From the NCBI GenBank assembly GCA_903925005.1, contig CAIYDX010000223.1, positions 1 through 42,395 of the forward strand: a DNA stretch of 42,395 nt. The letters are read 5' to 3'. This DNA is from an uncultured Geobacteraceae bacterium (GTDB taxonomy: Bacteria; Desulfobacterota; Desulfuromonadia; Geobacterales; Pseudopelobacteraceae). Below the pieces are notes generated by a model. The model searched no databases. It was not told the origin of the DNA and saw only the letters and a list, made by a program, of their open reading frames with translations. Shown here piece after piece: positions 7,658 to 16,307 of the stretch (position 1 is the first letter of the stretch; each line of letters opens with the position of its first letter). A program made the translations under genes and the position numbers.

Positions 7658-8416
7658 TTACTGAACGCGGCCAACCAGGCGCAGCAATCCGTCCAAAATG
7701 GTCAAGGGGCTGGGGGGGCAACCGGGGATATACAGGTCAACCGGCACAAGACCATCCGCGCCGTTATGTACCTCGGCGTGATCCTTGAACGGGCCGCCAT
7801 TGATCGCGCAGGCACCGGCAACGATGACCAGTTTGGGTTCCGGAATTGCCGCATAGGTGGCCAGCAGCGCCTCGCGCATGTTTTCACTGACCGGGCCGGT
7901 CACAAACATGCCGTCGGCATGACGCGGACTGGCGACAAACTGGATGCCGAAACGCCCCAGATCCCAGCCGATTGTAGAGAGCACGTTGGTATCGGCCTCG
8001 CAGGCATTGCAGCCGCCGGCGCTGACCTCACGCAGTTTGAGCGAGCGGCCGAACAGACGCAGCAGTTCACCTTCCAGCGCTCCCGCCGGATGATACATCT
8101 CGCCGGCGGTTACCGTCAAGCCTTCTCGGCGGCGGCTTGCCAGACGGGCATCCGTCGAGAAGGTAACGGCATCATGGGGACACGCGGCGGCACACTCTCC
8201 GCAGAACAGGCACTTTCCCATATCGAGAGACAGGGGGCCGGAGGCGGAAAGCGCGCCATACGGACAGACCTCGGCGCAGGCACGGCAGCCGTCATCGCAG
8301 CGCGAAGCATCCAGCAGCGGCAGCCCGCGAAAACGGGGGGGGAGCGGTTGCGGCGCATCGGGATACGCCATGGTACGGTGTCCTTGGCGGAAACGTGTAA
8401 GAATCGCTTTTAGCAT
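7658..8416 (-). CDS. hyfI: Complex 1 HyfI/NuoB-like subunit with fused 2x[4Fe-4S] ferredoxin domain
   Basis: A 252-residue fusion. Residues 40-79 hold eight Cys in two ferredoxin motifs (C40-x3-C-x2-C-x3-CP and C69-x2-C-x2-C-x3-CP), equivalent to a separate HyfH/EchF subunit. Residues 130-250 are the NuoB/small-subunit domain, with C136 and C139 (GGCNACEAD), C203 (GACAINGG) and C233 (PGCPPSP), the four ligands of the proximal [4Fe-4S] cluster. Electrons should enter through the ferredoxin clusters and reach the site facing HyfG. It is the last gene of the hyfBCEFGI operon, 12 bases after hyfG, with GGGAG before the ATG. Because HyfG lacks nickel ligands, I call it part of an Ehr-type complex rather than a hydrogenase. 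Confidence 0.9.
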   Translation of the reverse strand: MLKAILTRFRQGHRTMAYPDAPQPLPPRFRGLPLLDASRCDDGCRACAEVCPYGALSASGPLSLDMGKCLFCGECAAACPHDAVTFSTDARLASRRREGLTVTAGEMYHPAGALEGELLRLFGRSLKLREVSAGGCNACEADTNVLSTIGWDLGRFGIQFVASPRHADGMFVTGPVSENMREALLATYAAIPEPKLVIVAGACAINGGPFKDHAEVHNGADGLVPVDLYIPGCPPSPLTILDGLLRLVGRVQ

Positions 8417-8428
8417 ACGAACTCCCGT

Positions 8429-9949
8429 CTACAGATCAAACCCACAGTACGACAGATTGAAACTCTTGTTACAGAGCGGAAAATCGGAAATCTGCTGGTT
8501 GCGCAGGGCAAGCCCCAGGCCGTTCCAGTTATGAAATGATGGATCGACAATTTTGTAGCGTTCGAAGCGTCCCTGGCCGTCAGTCAAGGCGACATGGCAG
8601 ATTTCACCGCGCCACCCCTCGGTCAACGCAATGGCACAACGATCCGGTGCTGTCTCTTTCATCTCGTTACGATAGCCGCCGCGCGGCAAATGGCGCACCT
8701 GCTCATCGATGAAATCCATCGAACGTTCGGCCTCCAGCCATCTGAGCAGCGTACGGGCGGCAACGTCGCAGCTGCTGGCGGTAATTACCGGAATCTGGCT
8801 CATCCGGAAAATTCCGAACGGATGATCGCGACGGACATCGCGGTTCAAACCACACCCCCTGGCGGCTGGGCCGACAAGGCCGATCTCTCTGGCATCAGCT
8901 TCCGTGACGATGCCGATATCCTCAAGCCTTGCCATTACCGAAGGGGTATTCCAGAGCAACTGAACCGCTCCGGCAAGATCTTCCCGGGCCGATTGGAGCC
9001 GGTTGTACAGTTCATCCACAATTGCGGCATCGCAGTCAAAACCGACACCTCCCGGCTTGAGCAGGCCGCGGCCGAACCGGCTGCCACATATCAGGGCGGT
9101 CATATTGAGGAAATCTCCCCTGATCCGGCCGCAGAACGAAGCGGTCGGCAGATAACCGACATCCCCGGCAATCGCTCCCAGATCCCCGGTATGATTGGCC
9201 AGCCGTTCCAGCTCCAGGGCAATTCCGCGCAAAGTCTCGGCCCGTGGCGAAGCAAATACGCCCGCCAGCGACTCCATATTCATGCAGTAGGCCTGGCCAT
9301 GGCCTATCGTGGTATCGCCGGCTATGGTTTCCATCAAGTGAATGGTACGAGGCGTCGGACCGCCGATAAGGGCTCTCTCCAGGCCGCGATGCTGGAAGCC
9401 GAGCGCAATTTCGAGATGAAAGACCTCTTCGCCGTGGCACTGGAAACGAAAGTGCCCAGGTTCTATGATGCCGGCATGCACCGGTCCGACCGCGACTTCA
9501 TGCACTTCATCACCTTCAACGTGATAAAAATCCATAACGGCCGGGAGCAGTCCGCCCCCGTCTGATTCGCTCCAGAATCCTTTACCCTCGCATAGCGGCT
9601 TTTGAAAACGGACCGGCTTGAACCAGGGATGCCCTTCCGGCCGCACCAGGCACTGTTCGGCAATCTCTCGTTCAAACAGCTGCAGCTGCGGACAGATGGA
9701 CGCCAGTGACGGGAAGGTCCGCCCGACGGAAGTGGCGAAAATGCCGAGGACGCTGCTCCCCCCCCGGGCTGACATGACGCAGTAGAGCGTGGCTCCGGCA
9801 GCATTCGGCACACCAAAATAGGAGCAGACGCGCCAGCCGGCCAGAATCGCATCCACAACTCCCTGAAAGAAGGTGTCGTTATCCGGCGTCGGTATTTCAT
9901 TGCGATGAAACGAAGTGCCGTTATAAAAGGTTTTCATACCGTAACTCAC
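8429..9949 (-). CDS. hyfG: Complex 1 HyfG/NuoCD-like large subunit lacking [NiFe] ligands
   Basis: A 506-residue fusion of a NuoC-like N-terminus and a NuoD/hydrogenase large-subunit domain beginning at GPVHAGIIEPGHFRF (about residue 155). At the L1 site, where hydrogenases have RxCGxC, the sequence is TIAGDTTIGH: the two Cys are Ala210 and Thr213. At the C-terminal L2 site (DPCxxC) it reads NLSYCGFDL, with Ser500 and Gly503. No [NiFe] centre can be held in the usual way. The protein ends right at the L2 site, so it has no C-terminal extension for endopeptidase processing. It should form the quinone- or substrate-facing chamber of an Ehr-like complex. The start is GTG with GGAGG seven bases upstream, overlapping the hyfF stop by four bases. 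Confidence 0.9.
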   Translation of the reverse strand: MSYGMKTFYNGTSFHRNEIPTPDNDTFFQGVVDAILAGWRVCSYFGVPNAAGATLYCVMSARGGSSVLGIFATSVGRTFPSLASICPQLQLFEREIAEQCLVRPEGHPWFKPVRFQKPLCEGKGFWSESDGGGLLPAVMDFYHVEGDEVHEVAVGPVHAGIIEPGHFRFQCHGEEVFHLEIALGFQHRGLERALIGGPTPRTIHLMETIAGDTTIGHGQAYCMNMESLAGVFASPRAETLRGIALELERLANHTGDLGAIAGDVGYLPTASFCGRIRGDFLNMTALICGSRFGRGLLKPGGVGFDCDAAIVDELYNRLQSAREDLAGAVQLLWNTPSVMARLEDIGIVTEADAREIGLVGPAARGCGLNRDVRRDHPFGIFRMSQIPVITASSCDVAARTLLRWLEAERSMDFIDEQVRHLPRGGYRNEMKETAPDRCAIALTEGWRGEICHVALTDGQGRFERYKIVDPSFHNWNGLGLALRNQQISDFPLCNKSFNLSYCGFDL

Positions 9950-11379
9950 TTAGGCACCTCCAGAATCGTCGCAGCGTCACGCAGCAGGTCCAGCAACGGC
10001 TCCGGTATCCATATCCCCAGCACAAACACCAGCAGAAGAAGGACTAACGGCGGCCCGACAGTCCCGAGAGTGTCGCGATAAGACGTTGTCTCGCTCTCCG
10101 CGGGGACTTCACCCATGACCATCGGGAGAACGGTCAAGGCCATGCCGATAAAAATAACCGTCAGCGAAAACAGGAATATCCCCCCTACCAGCATCCGCCC
10201 CTGGATGAAAGCGCTGCTGATGATGGTGAACTCGCTGATGAAAGGCGCAAATGGGGGGGAACCGGTAATAGCAATGAATCCGGCCAGAAAAAGCCCCCCG
10301 GACCAGGGAAGACGACGCAGGGCGCCCCGCACATGATCGGTGCTTTTGCTGTTGTAGGAGCGATGTATATTGCCGGAAGAGAGAAACAGAACTCCTTTGG
10401 TCAGGCCGTTGGCAAGAATATGGAACAGCGCGCCGAAGATCGCCCTGCCCCCCAGGCCGAGCGCTACCGCCATTATGCCGACATGCTCGACACTCGAATA
10501 CGCCAGCATTCGCTTGAAATCGGCCTGACGCGCCATAAAAATCGCGGCGATAATCATCGAAAACAGTCCCATGACAACCAGCGCGTTCTGAAAAAAGATT
10601 ATCTCTTTCGTAGCGATACAGAGTTGATAGACTCGCATAAGTGCCAGAAAAGCCAGATTCACCAGGCCGCCCGACAACAGGGCGCCGACCAGACCGGGAG
10701 CCTCGCCGTAAGCATCCGGCTTCCAGGTATGGAGCGGCGCCAGCCCCATCTTGGTGCCGAAACCGACCAGTAGAAAGATAAATGCCGCATGAACCCAGCC
10801 GGAGGAGAGTTTTCCGGCATACAGAACAAGATCGTCAAGCAGCAGTGACGGCTCCACATTGGCGACAATCGTGGCATATGCCAGGAAGTAGAGGCCGATC
10901 AAAGCCAGCGCGACCCCGACCGAGCAGATCAGCAGATATTTCCAGGTCGCTTCAATCGAGCGGGCATTACGATTGAAATAAATCAACGGGGCCATGCATA
11001 TCGTCGTTGTTTCAAGCGCCACCCACATAAGTCCCAGATGGTGCGTAATTGTAACCATCGAAGCGGCCGACAGACAGACGAGCAGCCACACACAGAGCAT
11101 ACGGTTGGAACGTTCACGGCGATAATAAAGGTAGCCTACCGAATATATGGCGCAGGCCAGAAAGAGAATACTGGTGCTTAACAGGACAATTTTCCCGAGC
11201 GCATCGAAGTGAAACCAGCGCCCCGGAGATTCGGGAGGAGTAAAGGTCAGCATATGTATGGTAACGCCCAGATGTGCAAAAGCAAAGAGCGCCAACACCT
11301 TGGGGCGAAGACGGTCAAACGGGATCAGCCAGGTTGCGGCGGCTCCGATGAGCGGGAGTATGATCAGGGCAGCATACAT
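9946..11379 (-). CDS. hyfF: Complex 1 HyfF/NuoN-like antiporter-type membrane subunit
   Basis: A 477-residue polytopic protein of the NuoL/M/N (Mrp antiporter) family with about 14 hydrophobic segments. The conserved Glu of the ion-channel helix is present in LMWVALETTTICMAP, and the Lys-bearing helix in GFGTKMGLAPLHTWKPDAYGEAPG. Both are needed for proton or sodium movement in the family, so ion translocation is plausible. A second conserved stretch, RQADFKRMLAYSSVEHVG, has the expected Lys. It begins 4 bases after hyfE and overlaps hyfG by 4, so translation is coupled. GAGGAG precedes the ATG. Confidence 0.9.
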   Translation of the reverse strand: MYAALIILPLIGAAATWLIPFDRLRPKVLALFAFAHLGVTIHMLTFTPPESPGRWFHFDALGKIVLLSTSILFLACAIYSVGYLYYRRERSNRMLCVWLLVCLSAASMVTITHHLGLMWVALETTTICMAPLIYFNRNARSIEATWKYLLICSVGVALALIGLYFLAYATIVANVEPSLLLDDLVLYAGKLSSGWVHAAFIFLLVGFGTKMGLAPLHTWKPDAYGEAPGLVGALLSGGLVNLAFLALMRVYQLCIATKEIIFFQNALVVMGLFSMIIAAIFMARQADFKRMLAYSSVEHVGIMAVALGLGGRAIFGALFHILANGLTKGVLFLSSGNIHRSYNSKSTDHVRGALRRLPWSGGLFLAGFIAITGSPPFAPFISEFTIISSAFIQGRMLVGGIFLFSLTVIFIGMALTVLPMVMGEVPAESETTSYRDTLGTVGPPLVLLLLVFVLGIWIPEPLLDLLRDAATILEVPK

Positions 11380-11383
11380 TAAA

Positions 11384-12025
11384 CTACTCCTCTTTAAGGG
11401 AGGTCAGAAGCGAGGTATCCAGCGACGAGAACTCACGGCTGATCTGGTTGATGACGATCCCCATCACGAACGTCCCGGCCAGCAGGTCGAGAAGCGCTCC
11501 CGCTTCAACCATGACCGGCATCGCCCCCGCCAGCAAAAGGCCAAAGGTAAAAATGCCGTTCTCAAGGACAAGGTACCCGATTACCTGGGAAATCGCCTTC
11601 CGGCGCGTTGTCAGGATAAGGAAGCCGGTCATCAGAGTGGCAATCGATGCAGGAACGAACATGTAATTCTGATGTTCCGGCAGCATCGGCAGATTTCCGG
11701 CAAAACCGAACGAAAAAGCGGTAAATATCGCTCCGAGCAGCAGTGTCGGAACATATCCGAGGAACGGCTCAATTTCGCGTTTGATCTCGGCGGAACGGAC
11801 CGCCCTCGCCAGCAGTTGGGGAATAACAAAACCCTTGACCGCAATAATCACGATCGTAATTCCGACCAAATGCCAGGAAAACGGATGAATCAGTCCGGGT
11901 AGAATCCCGAGAATTACCCCCTGAACCGCCACCGCACGAATGGAAAAGATCAGACGGCTGGTGCCGAGCGAAATAAAGTTGATCAGCAGCACCAGGACAA
12001 GTAATTGATCGGCTATAGTAATCAT
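11384..12025 (-). CDS. hyfE: Complex 1 HyfE-like membrane subunit
   Basis: About 213 residues and six to seven hydrophobic helices, matching the HyfE/NuoK-like subunit of group 4 complexes. The conserved C-terminal block is readable: ISQVIGYLVLENGIFTFGLL followed by VEAGALLDLLAGTFVMGIVI, including the buried Glu residues seen in NuoK-type subunits. I start it at the ATG at 12025, preceded by AGGTG, because that sits 4 bases after the hyfC stop. A longer in-frame version reaches into hyfC and is unlikely. It is an integral part of the hyfBCEFGI operon. Confidence 0.87.
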   Translation of the reverse strand: MITIADQLLVLVLLINFISLGTSRLIFSIRAVAVQGVILGILPGLIHPFSWHLVGITIVIIAVKGFVIPQLLARAVRSAEIKREIEPFLGYVPTLLLGAIFTAFSFGFAGNLPMLPEHQNYMFVPASIATLMTGFLILTTRRKAISQVIGYLVLENGIFTFGLLLAGAMPVMVEAGALLDLLAGTFVMGIVINQISREFSSLDTSLLTSLKEE

Positions 12026-12029
12026 CGCA

Positions 12030-12938
12030 TCACCTGATAACGAGCAGAGTTGAGAACGCCGCCAGTATCGTGGCGGCAACCAGTAGCTGCGGAATGCGAA
12101 CCAGTCTGAGACGGGCCATCACCGATTCGACGGTTCCGATAACAACGGCCAGGAGCAGCATCGAAATGATGAAAACGCCCCAGTCCATGGCAGGGTTGCC
12201 GGTAGCAAACGGCAGCGCCAGCTGGACAAAAAAGGCCCCCAGCACGAACAGTTTCAGGCTGGCGGCATACTGGATTATCGCAAAGGCCGGGCCGCTATGA
12301 TCAAGGACCATGACTTCATGAATCATGGTCAGTTCAAGATGGGTGTTGGGATCGTCAAAGGGGATACGGCAATTTTCCGACAACAGCACAATAAACATCC
12401 CGCCAACCAGAAGCAGCAGCGAAGCCCTTGCGTACAGCCAGGCGCCGCCACTGACGTTCGACAGCATCCCGGTCAGGGAATATGAACCAGACAGGCGCGA
12501 CAGCGTGATCAGGGCAAAAAAGAGGGTCGGTTCGGCCAGACAGGAATAGGTCGCTTCGCGGGCGGAGCCCATCCCTTCAAAGCTTGAGCCGGTATCCAGA
12601 GCCGCGGCCATCGTAAAAAACCGCCCCAGTGCGAACAGATAAGCATAGAGGATCATGTCGCCGTCAAACGAGACCGGTGATGGGTGCGCACCGAACGGAA
12701 TCAGCAGTGCGGCGACCGCAGTGGTTGCCAGCGCAACAATCGGCCCGGCGCGAAAAACCCAGCTGGTGGTCGTGCTGAAAACGGTCCCTTTCTGCAGCAG
12801 CCGGATGATATCGTAATAGGGCTGCAGAAACGGCGCACCGACCCGCCCGGCAAACGCCGCTTTCGTCTTGCCTATTACCCCCAGGAGCAGCGGCGGCATC
12901 AAGAGCGCCAACAATATATGGATGATGCTGTTCGTCAT
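12030..12938 (-). CDS. hyfC: Complex 1 HyfC/NuoH-like membrane anchor subunit
   Basis: A 302-residue membrane protein of the NuoH/HycD/EchB family, with about eight hydrophobic helices. The signature loops are intact: GKTKAAFAGRVGAPFLQPYYDIIRL near the N-terminus (given only in part here by family), GMGSAREATYSCLAEP in the middle, and RIPFDDPNTHLELTMIHE with its acidic cluster, which lines the channel joining the redox arm to the membrane arm. In complex I this subunit forms the quinone tunnel entrance. It lies 19 bases downstream of hyfB. Function follows the family; what it docks here is unknown because HyfG has no metal site. Confidence 0.92.
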   Translation of the reverse strand: MTNSIIHILLALLMPPLLLGVIGKTKAAFAGRVGAPFLQPYYDIIRLLQKGTVFSTTTSWVFRAGPIVALATTAVAALLIPFGAHPSPVSFDGDMILYAYLFALGRFFTMAAALDTGSSFEGMGSAREATYSCLAEPTLFFALITLSRLSGSYSLTGMLSNVSGGAWLYARASLLLLVGGMFIVLLSENCRIPFDDPNTHLELTMIHEVMVLDHSGPAFAIIQYAASLKLFVLGAFFVQLALPFATGNPAMDWGVFIISMLLLAVVIGTVESVMARLRLVRIPQLLVAATILAAFSTLLVIR

Positions 12939-12957
12939 GGTGACTCCCCAGTGAACA

Positions 12958-14955
12958 TCAATGTGCCCAAAGCATCAGAATGAACAGGGTGGCAAAGATA
13001 TACATCATATACACATGCATCAGACCGTGCTGCAGACGCCGTAAAAAAGCGAACGACGCGCCGGCCAACGCAAACATCGGCGCAATGATCCACTCCAGAA
13101 ACGTTTCGGTTGGGTGGTCGCTGCAGCGCGAACTTGCCGGAAAAAGCCCGCTCAACGTCGGGCGGCCAATTCGTTGGCGCATGATACCATTAAAGACCGA
13201 TACGGTAAGCTCGGAAATTGACGTCGCGCCATACTGCATGCGCGCAGTGCCGCGCTGATACCCGCATCCCCATGTCGGCGCGGACGTCACCCGCCCCGCC
13301 CCCAGACGCCATCTCCAGAACAGCGCAACCAGAGCGGCAGCCGTCAGCAGCAAAATGCCGGCCAGCGATAGACGCCCCAAAACAGCGCCATACTCTCTCG
13401 AAAGCGTCTCTAATATCAACTGCGGAAATACGGCGGCAATAGCGGGTGAAACCAGACTAAGCGCCAACTGTGGAACCACACCGATCAGCAGGCAGAGCAG
13501 CGCGAATAACGCCATCGGCGCCAGCATCGTCACTCCGGCTTCATGCGGATGGGCGGCGCCCGGACTGCGCGGAGTACCGAGAAATACCGAGCTGTACAGC
13601 TTGGTAAAGGCGAACACGGCCAAACCGCCGACCAATGCCAGCGCCGGGGCCAGAAAGACCAGATAGATTAGACTCTCCCCGTTGAGTTGCCTGAAAAAAC
13701 CGAGGTACAGAAGAAATTCGCCGACAAAGCCGTTCAGCGGGGGAATACCGCAGATAGCAACCACACCGACCATGAAGAGCAGCGCCGTACGCGGCATACC
13801 TTTTCCGAGCCCACCCATCAAGTTCATCTCGCGCGTTCCGGCGGCATGAATAATTGACCCGGAGCCTAAGAACAGCAAAGGCTTGAAGAGACTGTGATTG
13901 AGTATATGGAGCAGAGCCCCCGCCATGCCGAGATACGCCAGCGGACTGTTGTGGCTCGACACCCCGAGCAGGGCAACGCCGAGACCGGTCGTGATGATGC
14001 CGATGTTCTCGATGCTGCTGCAGGCCAGCAGACGCTTCAGATCGCGCTGGGCAACCGCGAAGGCGATCCCCAGCAGCGCCGAAATTATTCCGGCTACCGT
14101 CAGTACCGCACCCCATAGGAGTGGCGGGTCGTGAAAAAAAGTCAGCGTGCGAAAGATGCCGTACAGCCCCATTTTCAGCATCACGCCGGACATCACCGCC
14201 GAAACGTGGCTGGGGGCATTGGCATGGGCCGATGGAAGCCAGATATGGAGCGGCATGATTCCGGCCTTGGTGCCGAATCCGACAAAGGCGGCCAACGCAA
14301 TAAACGCCGCGAATGGCGAGAGTGACGAAAGGGAACCGGCGGCAGGAAGCTGAAACGAACCGGTTTGAGCCGCCAGCAGCGAAAAGAAAATCAGCAAAGC
14401 CGCGGTGCCGACATGCGTGGCAATCAGATAGACGATTCCGGCGCGCCGGACATCTTCCCGCTCATGCTCCGTGACAATCAGAAAGTAGGCCGAAAGCGCC
14501 ATGACTTCCCAGACCATGATAAAGAAAACACCATTGCGGGCCATGAGCAGAATCGCCATCGACGACGCCAGCAGACCATAGAAAAAGGTTAGGCAGCGTT
14601 CGGTGGCAGGGTGTTCGGCAGCCGGCCAGTACCCGATCGCAAAAAGAGAGCCGGCGGCGGCGACAAGAAAGACCGGAATAAGAAAGAAAGCGGAAAGGGG
14701 ATCGATGACCAGTTCGCAAGTGCCGAACGGCAGATTCCATTCAAGCAGATAGGTAGAGGTTGTATGGGTGAAGAGGAGCAGCAGAGCGGCCGGCAGACCG
14801 GCCAGAGCAGCAAGAATGGTAACTACCGTTGACAAAACCTGACCGGGGCCCGGTTTCTTAAGGAACAGGCCGGGGATGCCGGCACAGCCTATAACAAGCG
14901 CGGCGGAAAGCGCCACTAGCGCAGGGTCAACGGCTCCCTGCAGAAAGGAATACAT
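12958..14955 (-). CDS. hyfB: Complex 1 HyfB/NuoL-like antiporter-type membrane subunit
   Basis: A 665-residue polytopic protein and first gene of the operon. The antiporter signatures are clear: FIMVWEVMALSAYFLIV with the channel Glu, GFGTKAGIMPLHIWLPSAHANAP with the channel Lys, and AQRDLKRLLACSSIENIGI. The C-terminal part carries TWGCGYQRGTARMQYGATS, the tail typical of HyfB, and a last helix that could be the lateral anchor. It should move protons or sodium ions. It is closely similar to the hyfB-like gene at 26502-28511, more so than to the one at 24437-26479. AAGGAG precedes the ATG. Confidence 0.92.
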   Translation of the reverse strand: MYSFLQGAVDPALVALSAALVIGCAGIPGLFLKKPGPGQVLSTVVTILAALAGLPAALLLLFTHTTSTYLLEWNLPFGTCELVIDPLSAFFLIPVFLVAAAGSLFAIGYWPAAEHPATERCLTFFYGLLASSMAILLMARNGVFFIMVWEVMALSAYFLIVTEHEREDVRRAGIVYLIATHVGTAALLIFFSLLAAQTGSFQLPAAGSLSSLSPFAAFIALAAFVGFGTKAGIMPLHIWLPSAHANAPSHVSAVMSGVMLKMGLYGIFRTLTFFHDPPLLWGAVLTVAGIISALLGIAFAVAQRDLKRLLACSSIENIGIITTGLGVALLGVSSHNSPLAYLGMAGALLHILNHSLFKPLLFLGSGSIIHAAGTREMNLMGGLGKGMPRTALLFMVGVVAICGIPPLNGFVGEFLLYLGFFRQLNGESLIYLVFLAPALALVGGLAVFAFTKLYSSVFLGTPRSPGAAHPHEAGVTMLAPMALFALLCLLIGVVPQLALSLVSPAIAAVFPQLILETLSREYGAVLGRLSLAGILLLTAAALVALFWRWRLGAGRVTSAPTWGCGYQRGTARMQYGATSISELTVSVFNGIMRQRIGRPTLSGLFPASSRCSDHPTETFLEWIIAPMFALAGASFAFLRRLQHGLMHVYMMYIFATLFILMLWAH

Positions 14956-15079
14956 ACCATGAACTCCTTGTAAATAGTTCTGAACAGGTCAAAAAAGAGA
15001 CGGGCTAAAGCGATCCGGCAGGTAGGGATACTGAACCCTGAGCGTATACGTGTCAACCAAAAATTGTAGCAATAACAGT
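14956..15079. other. Upstream region of the hyfBCEFGI operon
   Basis: About 120 bases separate the two hyf units. On the minus strand TTGACA (15051-15056) stands about 100 bases before hyfB, but the matching -10 position reads CAGTAT, a poor fit. The operon may therefore need an activator or use another promoter. No clear terminator follows the upstream hyfI. Confidence 0.3.
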
Positions 15080-15589
15080 CTATATTTTGATCAATTGCAA
15101 AATCCCCTGCAGCAGTTCGACCGGTGACGGGGGGCAGCCGGGGATATGGGCGTCCACCGGTATGACATTGGCAACGGCGCCGAGAGAGGCGTAGCTTTCG
15201 CCGAAGATTCCGCCGTTGCAGCCGCAGTCGCCGACCGCGACAACCAGTTTGGGAGTGGGGGTGGCGTCATAGGTGCGCTTGAGCGCAATCTCCATGTTGA
15301 CCGACACCGGTCCGGTAACAAGCAGCATGTCGGCAAAGCGGGGCGACGCCGTAAACTGGATGCCGAAGCGTTCGCAGTTGTAGATCGGGTTGTTCATCGC
15401 GATGATTTCCAGTTCGCAGGCGTTGCACGAACCGGCATCCACTTCGCGGATCACGAGGCTGCGATGGAAGCGCCGCCTGATTGACTCTTCAAGCCGGCTA
15501 CCCACCTCTAACAACTCCGCTTCCACCGGTTCCGGCAGAGACTCGGTTACAACTCCGGTGCGGAATATCTGGTGCAGTAGTTTTAGCAT
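15080..15589 (-). CDS. hyfI: Complex 2 HyfI/NuoB-like [4Fe-4S] subunit
   Basis: A 169-residue NuoB/HycG-type subunit. All four Cys of the proximal cluster are present: GSCNACELE, GDCGCNGG and PGCPPSP, and the surrounding sequence (FGIQFTASPRFADMLLVTGPV) closely parallels the copy at 7658-8416. It has no ferredoxin domain; the N-terminus is a short amphipathic stretch. I start it at the ATG at 15589, with AGGAG ten bases upstream, instead of a TTG ten codons earlier. By content it completes the second hyf operon, which otherwise lacks this subunit, yet a SulP transporter and a mazEF pair separate it from hyfG. Confidence 0.88.
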   Translation of the reverse strand: MLKLLHQIFRTGVVTESLPEPVEAELLEVGSRLEESIRRRFHRSLVIREVDAGSCNACELEIIAMNNPIYNCERFGIQFTASPRFADMLLVTGPVSVNMEIALKRTYDATPTPKLVVAVGDCGCNGGIFGESYASLGAVANVIPVDAHIPGCPPSPVELLQGILQLIKI

Positions 15590-15631
15590 GGGTATGATTC
15601 TCTCCTGTTCAGGTTCCAAACGTCCTTCTTG

Positions 15632-15976
15632 TTACAGATTCAGATGTACCCGCAACGCATCATTGATCTGGGATTGAAGATCTGCATCCAAAATCTCACC
15701 CAGGCAGACCATTAGGCGCTGTTTGGATATGGTCCGAATCTGGTGGGCAAGAACGATTGAATCCGACTCCAGACCGGCTGTTCCTTTTTTAAGCTGAGCC
15801 TCGTTGGGATAGACCCTGCGCCCCTTCTTGAGCGAGGTTAGAGGAAGGATGGTGACTACCGGCATAACGGAATTAGTCGTCTCATCGCTGATGACCAGCA
15901 CGGGACGCCTCCCCTGCTGCTCCGAACCGATCACCGGATTGAGGTCGGCCATAAACACGGACCATTTGTAGTTCAT
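15632..15976 (-). CDS. mazF: MazF/PemK-type mRNA interferase toxin
   Basis: A 114-residue PemK-like protein. The fold motifs are easy to see: WSVFMADLNPVIGSEQQGRRPVLVIS, then VVTILPLTS and SDSIVLAHQIRTISKQRL (each cited by family recognition). The family cuts single-stranded mRNA at short sequences; the catalytic Arg and Ser/Thr positions are kept. It overlaps the upstream antitoxin gene by four bases (ATGA), as usual for translation coupling. It ends 42 bases before hyfI, so read-through from the mazEF promoter could drive hyfI expression. Confidence 0.88.
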   Translation of the reverse strand: MNYKWSVFMADLNPVIGSEQQGRRPVLVISDETTNSVMPVVTILPLTSLKKGRRVYPNEAQLKKGTAGLESDSIVLAHQIRTISKQRLMVCLGEILDADLQSQINDALRVHLNL

Positions 15977-16221
15977 GATGCCGTTTCGTGGTCGGCATGT
16001 TCGAACGCCTGCTGGATTTCCATAACATCCGCCATAAAAAGCTGATCATTCCCAGCCGAAAGCAGGGCACTCCTGATCTTCTCCTGCCGCATACGTGTGA
16101 GTTCTTCGCGGATGGACCGCTCCACAAAGGCGCTGAGAGACTTGAGATGATTTTTTTTCACGAATTCCCGTGCGTCCTGCAAAACTCCATCATCAATTAC
16201 AAAGGTTGCTTTTACCGACAT
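15973..16221 (-). CDS. mazE: MazE-like ribbon-helix-helix antitoxin
   Basis: About 82 residues. The N-terminal SVKATFVIDDGVLQDAREFV and KSLSAFVERSIREEL form a ribbon-helix-helix DNA-binding unit, and the acidic C-terminal tail (MEIQQAFEHADHE) would wrap the MazF toxin. It should repress its own promoter. I start it at the ATG at 16221, with AGGAG seven bases upstream; an earlier in-frame ATG at 16242 lies inside the operator-like repeat and is unlikely. The toxin gene overlaps its stop. Confidence 0.85.
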   Translation of the reverse strand: MSVKATFVIDDGVLQDAREFVKKNHLKSLSAFVERSIREELTRMRQEKIRSALLSAGNDQLFMADVMEIQQAFEHADHETAS

Positions 16222-16233
16222 GGATGTTCTCCT

Positions 16234-16281
16234 GTATGGCATTTATTACCAATATTATGCCATACATAATTCCGGCGTCAA
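16234..16281 (-). promoter_or_regulatory. mazEF promoter with overlapping operator palindrome
   Basis: On the minus strand TTGACG (16276-16281), a 16-base gap and CATAAT (16254-16259) form a good sigma70 promoter. A perfect 9-bp inverted repeat, GTATGGCAT (16234-16242) and ATGCCATAC (16257-16265), overlaps the -10 box and the start region. That is the expected site for autorepression by the antitoxin. Confidence 0.6.
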
Positions 16282-16307
16282 TCTAAAAATAAGCTGTTTC
16301 ACGCGGA

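Noticed and set aside
8594-9565. Plus-strand ORF of 323 codons opposite hyfG
   Set aside because: Shadow of the conserved HyfG frame; no family resemblance.
15000-15060. Sigma54 promoter for the first hyf operon
   Set aside because: No GG-N10-GC pattern with the expected flanking bases was found in the upstream region.
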